A stretch of DNA of 10,415 nt. Origin: Anaerolineaceae bacterium UBA6133 (lineage in GTDB: Bacteria > Chloroflexota > Anaerolineae > Anaerolineales > Anaerolineaceae). The notes under the pieces were generated by a model. The model had not been told where the DNA came from. It saw only the letters and a list, made by a program, of their open reading frames with translations, and did no database searches. Positions 5,471 to 10,415 of this stretch are shown here, one piece after another (position 1 is the stretch's first letter; the number at the start of each line of letters is the position of its first letter). The DNA is taken from positions 1 through 10,415 of the forward strand of contig DIVL01000071.1 in the NCBI GenBank assembly GCA_002435825.1, written 5' to 3'. The translations under genes and the position numbers were made by a program.

Positions 5471-8400
5471 ATGAAAAAGCTTCAAATCTTGCTTGCAATC
5501 ATCCTGAGCCTGGCAGTCATTGCGGGCTGCTCGGCGCCCAGCGCGACACCCGCTCCGACGGATGTGCCTGTTGAACCATCAGTCCCTGTGGTTGAAGAGC
5601 CAACAGCGACCGAAGCTCCAGTCCTGAAGGAGTATCCGCTTTATGTTAATCTCACCTGGCACCAGCACCAGCCGATGTATTACAAGGATGAGAATGGCGT
5701 CTACACCCGACCCTGGGTGCGCGTGCATGCCACCAAGGACTACCTCGACATGGCGGAAATGATCGCCGCGGAAGAGGGCGTGAAGGCGGCCATCAACCTG
5801 ACTCCTTCACTAATTCGTCAGCTGCAGGATTTCACGGACAACGGCGCGAAAGACCTTTATTGGGTGCTGGCGGAAGTCCCGGCGGCAGAACTAACCGTGG
5901 AACAGAAGACTTTCATCCTGCAGCGCTTCTATGACGCCAACTGGGATCACATCATCGCGGTTCACCCACGCTACCAGGAACTGCTTGATCTACGCGGCGG
6001 AACAGACGAAGCCGCCATCGCTGCAGCCGTTGAAAACTTCACGGAACAGGATTTTCGCGATCTGCAGATCTGGTTCAACCTGGCATGGATCGACCCCGAT
6101 TACCTGGCTCAGGAACTATTCAAAGCCCTGGTAGACAAAGGCCGGGATTTTACAGAAGAAGATAAAGTCACTTTGTTTGATGGTATTTTGGCGCTGATCC
6201 AACGCGTTTTACCAACCCACAAGGAACTTCAGGATGCTGGCATTTTGGAGATCACCACCACACCCTATGCCCATCCGATTTTGCCCCTGATCTACGACTC
6301 GGACCTGGCATTGGTTGGCAATCTCAAGGCGATCATGCCCAGACAACACTTCAGCTATCCCGAGGATGCGGCTTTCCACCTGCAAAAGAGCGTGGAAATG
6401 TACGAGAGTATCTTTGGGCGGGAAGTGCGCGGGCTTTGGCCTGGCGAGGGATCGGTGGCAGAAGAAATCGTGCCGCTGGTCAGCGAGGCTGGATACAAGT
6501 GGATGCAGACCGGCGAACCCGTGCTCGTGGCAAGCCTGGGACTTGCAGGTGATCGTTTTGGCAGGGATGGCGACGGCGTAGTCAAAGACCCCGACACCTT
6601 CTACCGTCCGTACTTCGTGCAGGGCGATAGCGGTGACAAAGTAGGCATTTTCTTCCGTGACTGGGTCATTTCGGACAAGATTGGTTTCAATTATTCCAGC
6701 ATGGCAGGTGAAGCTGCCGCGCAGGATATGATCGATTCGCTCGAAGCGATCCACGAGAGCCTGAAGGGCACAGAAGGTCCTCATATTGTGACCATCGTCG
6801 TGGATGGCGAGAACGCCTGGGAAAACTACGATAACGATGGCAAGGAATTCTTCCACGCCCTCTATAAAAAACTGGCTGAAAGTGATCTGCTCGAAACGAT
6901 CACCCCTTCGGAATACCTGGAGCTCTACCCTGAACAGCGCGAGTTGGACCTCCTTTTCCCGGGAGCATGGTTCAGTGCTAATTACGACACCTGGATAGGC
7001 GAAAGCGAAGAAGCCGAAGGCTGGGATCTGCTTGGCCGTGTGCGCGCGGATTTGAGGCAGTATGAAGATGGCAAACTCAGCGCCAGTCCCGAAGCGCTGG
7101 CTGAGGCACAGGACTTTATGTACCTGGCAGAGGGCTCGGATTGGTTCTGGTGGTACGGGACTGACCAGGATTCCGGGCAGGACGGCTACTTCGATGAAGG
7201 CTACCGCGCGCTCCTGAAGGGCGTTTACACCTCATTGGGCGTGGAATATCTTGCCTTCCTCGACATCCCGGTCATCCAACCGCAGCCGCTCAAGCCGACC
7301 ACGGCGATCAGCGGTCAGACTACACCCGTGGTTGATGGGATCCTTGGAGAGGATGAGTGGGGCACTGCGGCTGTCTATGAAGGACAAGAAGGTGACCCAA
7401 TTCAGAACTTTGCCTATGGCATGGATCAGGAAAAGCTCCACCTGCGTTTTGATTTGACAGAACCCCTGGGAGATTTCAGGAGATTACTGGTCTATCTTAA
7501 TGCTCCTGGAGATCTGGACAAATTGATGATCGGTTTGGGTCACGAAGGCCAGTTGGTTTCACCTGCTTCCCGGGTCATTGAATTTATGACCGGTAATAAT
7601 CCTATTACGCTCTACAAATCAGATGGCTCAGGTTGGGAGCCTGCACAGAAGTTGGATGGAGAGTTAGCTGTTGACGGAAAGATAGTCGAAATGTCCTTAG
7701 GCAAATCAGTCCTTGGTGATGTCTCCGCTGGAGATCTTGTTCCTGTCCATGTTGTAATCACTGGCGAACAACCGTTCCATTTCAACGCTGAAGCACCGCT
7801 GGGTATTCAGTTCTTTAGTTTTGAACCGGTAACCAGCGTGCTGCTCGTCGAAGACCCTGAAGGTGATGACAATGGCTTGGGCAGCTACACCTATCCCAAG
7901 GATGGCGTGTTTAAGGCTGGGGATTTTGACCTGACTGCTTTTGAAGTTTCCAGCGATGGTGCTAACCTCTATTTCAGCTTTACCGTCAAGGCTCCGATCA
8001 CTAATGGCTGGAATTCGCCGGCAGGGTTCTCGGTGCAGACCTTTGATGTCTACATCGACAAAGACCCTGGTGCCGGCACTGGTAACCGCATGTTATTACC
8101 TGGCAGGAATGCCGCGCTGGAAGCTGGCAATGGCTGGGATATTGCCCTCTGGATCGAAGGCTGGACGCCGCAAGTGGCCGTCCCGGGTGATGACCCCATG
8201 GCAGAACCGGTGAAGGAAACCGAAGCCAGCTCCGCCATGAAGGTATACGTGGATGTTGGCAAAAACGCGGTCATCGCAAGCGTGCCGGTGGAATTCTTCG
8301 GTCCGGGTGACCCGACTGATTGGAGCTATGCCGCGGTTGTTCTTGGGCAGGAAGGCTATCCGGCAGAAGGCGTCTGGCGTGTGCGTGATGTCAGCCAAAA

Positions 8401-8593
8401 TGCGGAAAGCTACCGGTTTGGCGGCGCGCCGCTCGACAACAATCACACCCGCATCATTGACCTGGCACTTCCGGCAGCTTATACTCCAGACCAGGCAACT
8501 TTGCTGGGCACATATCCCTCTTCCGCGCAGCCAATCGACGGTAAGGGACCAGACGATTTTGCGATCATTCCTTTGATCGCTGTAACCAACTAA
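5471..8593 (+). CDS. GH57 lipoprotein with CBM9-like and glucodextranase C-terminal modules
   Basis: A 1040-aa surface lipoprotein, probably an amylopullulanase or alpha-amylase-type glucan hydrolase. ATG 5471 is preferred over ATG 5456 because AAGAGGAA lies at the right distance and the signal peptide then starts MKKLQ. The lipobox is IAGC with Cys20; an Ala/Pro/Thr/Val linker runs to about residue 55. GH57 motifs: HQHQP (64-68), GLWPGEGSV with likely nucleophile E326, VVDGENAWE with likely acid D445, and DWFWWYG (557-563). A region at about 610-785 containing VVDGILGEDEW resembles CBM9/DOMON-type binding modules. The last part, from about 790 (EDPEGDDNG, YTYP, GFSVQTFDVYID), matches the glucodextranase C-terminal module (Glucodextran_C). 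Domain naming is from recognition of motifs, not a search. No SLH domain or transmembrane anchor was seen. It probably works on the same polymer as the GH13 protein. The CBM9-like part has visibly lower GC than its flanks. Confidence 0.92.
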   Translation: MKKLQILLAIILSLAVIAGCSAPSATPAPTDVPVEPSVPVVEEPTATEAPVLKEYPLYVNLTWHQHQPMYYKDENGVYTRPWVRVHATKDYLDMAEMIAAEEGVKAAINLTPSLIRQLQDFTDNGAKDLYWVLAEVPAAELTVEQKTFILQRFYDANWDHIIAVHPRYQELLDLRGGTDEAAIAAAVENFTEQDFRDLQIWFNLAWIDPDYLAQELFKALVDKGRDFTEEDKVTLFDGILALIQRVLPTHKELQDAGILEITTTPYAHPILPLIYDSDLALVGNLKAIMPRQHFSYPEDAAFHLQKSVEMYESIFGREVRGLWPGEGSVAEEIVPLVSEAGYKWMQTGEPVLVASLGLAGDRFGRDGDGVVKDPDTFYRPYFVQGDSGDKVGIFFRDWVISDKIGFNYSSMAGEAAAQDMIDSLEAIHESLKGTEGPHIVTIVVDGENAWENYDNDGKEFFHALYKKLAESDLLETITPSEYLELYPEQRELDLLFPGAWFSANYDTWIGESEEAEGWDLLGRVRADLRQYEDGKLSASPEALAEAQDFMYLAEGSDWFWWYGTDQDSGQDGYFDEGYRALLKGVYTSLGVEYLAFLDIPVIQPQPLKPTTAISGQTTPVVDGILGEDEWGTAAVYEGQEGDPIQNFAYGMDQEKLHLRFDLTEPLGDFRRLLVYLNAPGDLDKLMIGLGHEGQLVSPASRVIEFMTGNNPITLYKSDGSGWEPAQKLDGELAVDGKIVEMSLGKSVLGDVSAGDLVPVHVVITGEQPFHFNAEAPLGIQFFSFEPVTSVLLVEDPEGDDNGLGSYTYPKDGVFKAGDFDLTAFEVSSDGANLYFSFTVKAPITNGWNSPAGFSVQTFDVYIDKDPGAGTGNRMLLPGRNAALEAGNGWDIALWIEGWTPQVAVPGDDPMAEPVKETEASSAMKVYVDVGKNAVIASVPVEFFGPGDPTDWSYAAVVLGQEGYPAEGVWRVRDVSQNAESYRFGGAPLDNNHTRIIDLALPAAYTPDQATLLGTYPSSAQPIDGKGPDDFAIIPLIAVTN

Positions 8594-8610
8594 TAGAAAT
8601 TGAGTGAATA

Positions 8611-10314
8611 ATGGATTTTTATTTGACAGACAAACCACGCGCAAGTGTGGAACTAACATTAAGCGATGGCAGGATCATCACCGGCAAAAGAGGTGCCAGG
8701 CTTGAAGACTTTGTCCGTGCAGTGCAGAAACCTGAGGAGCCCCTGATTGTTGGTGCAATTCTGGATGGTAATTTGCGGGAATTGACTTATCCGGTTGGGC
8801 AGGACGGACATGCAACGCTGCTTACCATGGAAGATTCAGATGGCGCCCGCATCTATCGCCGCTCACTGGTTTTTTTGCTCGAAGTCGCGTTTCGGGGTTG
8901 CTTCCCTGAAGGCGGTCTGAACATTGACCACTCAGTTTCCTCAGGAGGCTACTACTGCGAGGTTAGTAATTTGCCCCAATTTGGTCAGGAGGAACTTGAG
9001 CGCATTAAGGTGGCGATGCAGGAACTCGTCGATCAGGATGTACCTTTTGTGCGCGAGACCGTGCCGTTGGATGAGGCGATCGCGTACTTCAAAAAAGCTG
9101 GTGAGGAAGACAAGGTACGGTTATTGAAGTATCGAAAGCGCCCGGACCTGGTGCTCTATCGTGCCGGTGAAACGCGGGACTACCACCACGGCTACATGGT
9201 GCCATCATCAGGATACCTGAAGTGGTTCGATTTCTACTTACTTGACCAAGCTTTCATTATCCGCTTTCCAAGACGGCATGCGCCATCCGAGGTGCTGCCG
9301 ATGGAAAATTACCCCACCCTATTAAAAACCTTCAAAGACTACGGTGATTGGTTATCCACTCTGGGCATCCATTCTGTGGGTGCGTTGAATGACGCCATCC
9401 AGGAAGGGCATATTGACGAAGTTGTCCTGGTTTCTGAAGCCCTGCATGAGATGGAAATTACGCAGATAGCTGCCCAGATCTGTGCCGCGCGCGACAGGGT
9501 TGGCGTAATTTTGATTGCGGGACCTTCTTCGTCAGGTAAAACCACCTTCTCGAAACGTCTTGGAATTCAACTATTGGCAAAGGGCATCACACCATTTGCT
9601 CTTGAGATGGACAACTTCTTTATTGACCGGGAAAAAACACCCCTCAATGCTGATGGTCACCGCGACTATGAGTCCTTGCGAGCGCTCGATTTGGTGCGCT
9701 TGAACCGCGACCTAAAGGCATTGTTGACCGGGCAGGAAGTGCGGTTGCCGCGCTACGACTTCATCACGGGTTTGAGTACGGATGGCGCGAAGGTGCAGCT
9801 AAACAAGGGGGATGTGGTCATTCTCGAGGGCATTCATGGGCTCAATCCGGGTCTGTTAACTGACATCGATCCCAAAACCACGTTCAGAATCTACGTTTCC
9901 TGCCTGACACAGCTCAACCTGGACCGCCACAACCGCATTTCGACTACCGACACGCGCATGTTGCGGCGCATCCTGCGGGATGCCCGCGATCGCGGCTATT
10001 CGGCGACGGATACGATCCGGCGTTGGGAGTCAGTGCGCGCCGGTGAAAAATTCCACATCTTCCCCTACCAGGAGAACGCGGATGCGATGTTCAACTCAGC
10101 TCTGGCTTATGAGCTCACCACGCTCAAGCCACTGGTGGAGCCGCTCTTGCGACAGGTGCCCTTCGGCACCCCGGAGCACATTGAGGCAAAACGCCTGTTG
10201 AAGTTCCTGGAATGGTTTTTACCGACGGGGACAGATTTCGTTCCGGACAATTCGATTCTGCGTGAATTCATTGGCGGTTCGATCTTGACCAATTTTAAGC
10301 TTTGGACAAGGTAA
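8611..10314 (+). CDS. Uridine-kinase-like nucleoside kinase with N-terminal TGS and ThrRS-type SAD domains
   Basis: A 567-aa cytoplasmic protein of the conserved TGS-SAD-kinase family (phosphoribulokinase/uridine kinase fold), usually annotated as nucleoside kinase; its true substrate is not settled by sequence. Residues about 10-75 are a TGS-like fold. Residues about 80-190 resemble the threonyl-tRNA synthetase second additional domain, but the HxxxH site is replaced (RRSLVF). A middle region with DYHHGYMVPSSGYLKWFD follows. The kinase has P-loop GPSSSGKTT (304-312), MDNFF with D334 and EGIHGLN (406-412), then family signatures STTDTRMLRR, IFPYQENADAMFNSALAYE and ILREFIGGS near the C-terminus. 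Length fits the family, so it appears complete. It starts 17 bases after the GH57 tandem stops, with only a weak SD (GAGTGA), suggesting co-transcription and perhaps lower translation. Its link to glucan use is unexplained; it could phosphorylate a sugar or a nucleoside. Confidence 0.92.
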   Translation: MDFYLTDKPRASVELTLSDGRIITGKRGARLEDFVRAVQKPEEPLIVGAILDGNLRELTYPVGQDGHATLLTMEDSDGARIYRRSLVFLLEVAFRGCFPEGGLNIDHSVSSGGYYCEVSNLPQFGQEELERIKVAMQELVDQDVPFVRETVPLDEAIAYFKKAGEEDKVRLLKYRKRPDLVLYRAGETRDYHHGYMVPSSGYLKWFDFYLLDQAFIIRFPRRHAPSEVLPMENYPTLLKTFKDYGDWLSTLGIHSVGALNDAIQEGHIDEVVLVSEALHEMEITQIAAQICAARDRVGVILIAGPSSSGKTTFSKRLGIQLLAKGITPFALEMDNFFIDREKTPLNADGHRDYESLRALDLVRLNRDLKALLTGQEVRLPRYDFITGLSTDGAKVQLNKGDVVILEGIHGLNPGLLTDIDPKTTFRIYVSCLTQLNLDRHNRISTTDTRMLRRILRDARDRGYSATDTIRRWESVRAGEKFHIFPYQENADAMFNSALAYELTTLKPLVEPLLRQVPFGTPEHIEAKRLLKFLEWFLPTGTDFVPDNSILREFIGGSILTNFKLWTR

Positions 10315-10317
10315 GAG

Positions 10318-10334
10318 AGCGATTATTGATCGCT
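10318..10334 (+). repeat. Short hairpin after the kinase stop codon
   Basis: AGCGAT (10318-10323) pairs with ATCGCT (10329-10334) around the loop TATTG, starting 3 bases after the stop. It has no T tract and may be a 3'-end stabilising stem next to the true terminator. Confidence 0.45.
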
Positions 10335-10349
10335 ATTCAACCAAAAAGC

Positions 10350-10381
10350 AAAAGAGACTGGTTTTGTGACCGGTCTCTTTT
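10350..10381 (+). terminator. Intrinsic terminator of the GH13-GH57-kinase cluster
   Basis: AAAAGAGACTGGT (10350-10362) pairs with ACCGGTCTCTTTT (10369-10381), with one T-G wobble, around a six-base loop. The 3' arm ends in TTTT. The A-run/T-run symmetry makes it potentially bidirectional. It closes the three-gene unit; nothing further is recognised to the end of the window. Confidence 0.85.
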
Positions 10382-10415
10382 ATCATTAGAACCTGAGTTT
10401 CTCACTTTTGCCAAA

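Noticed and set aside
6209..6856. 215-codon open frame on the minus strand inside the GH57 gene
   Set aside because: It overlaps a frame with clear GH57 catalytic motifs and shows no recognisable domain; a shadow of GC-biased coding sequence.
1..10415. CRISPR arrays, tRNA or rRNA genes, transposase genes
   Set aside because: No regularly spaced repeats, no cloverleaf or rRNA-like stretch, and no transposase motifs were seen on either strand.

Overview
The window looks like a piece of a Chloroflexota genome, probably class Anaerolineae. This is inferred from style, not from a marker gene: lipoproteins with Pro/Thr/Ala-rich linkers after the lipobox, a large PKD-containing secreted protein ending in FLPLIAK, and the SRAP, glycosidase and kinase gene content. 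All supported genes lie on the + strand.

Layout. (1) 1-240 is an AT-rich leader with a good sigma-70-type promoter, a very strong Shine-Dalgarno (SD) site in front of a two-codon ORF, and two short palindromes. It precedes a 755-aa secreted multidomain protein (241-2508: N-terminal beta domain, PKD, and a four-repeat propeller-like block set inside an Ig-like domain). A perfect 13-bp hairpin follows. (2) 2560-2937 has no convincing protein gene. Much of it folds by eye into successive hairpins plus one long-range helix, so it is probably a structured RNA that I could not assign to a family. It ends at the SD of (3) an SRAP/YedK-type abasic-site protein (2938-3630). (4) A promoter at 3679-3706 drives a compact three-gene cluster: a GH13 lipoprotein (3755-5449), a GH57 lipoprotein with carbohydrate-binding modules (5471-8593) and a TGS/SAD-uridine-kinase-like protein (8611-10314). 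Gaps inside the cluster are 21 and 17 bases. Two hairpins follow, the second a clear intrinsic terminator.

Functionally, the GH13 and GH57 proteins would sit on the outer face of the membrane and degrade alpha-glucans together (alpha-1,4 and possibly alpha-1,6 linkages). The cytoplasmic kinase is co-directional and probably co-transcribed, but its link to glucan use is unknown. The SRAP protein and the first secreted protein appear to be separate units. The least explained parts are the candidate RNA before the SRAP gene and the leader of the first gene.
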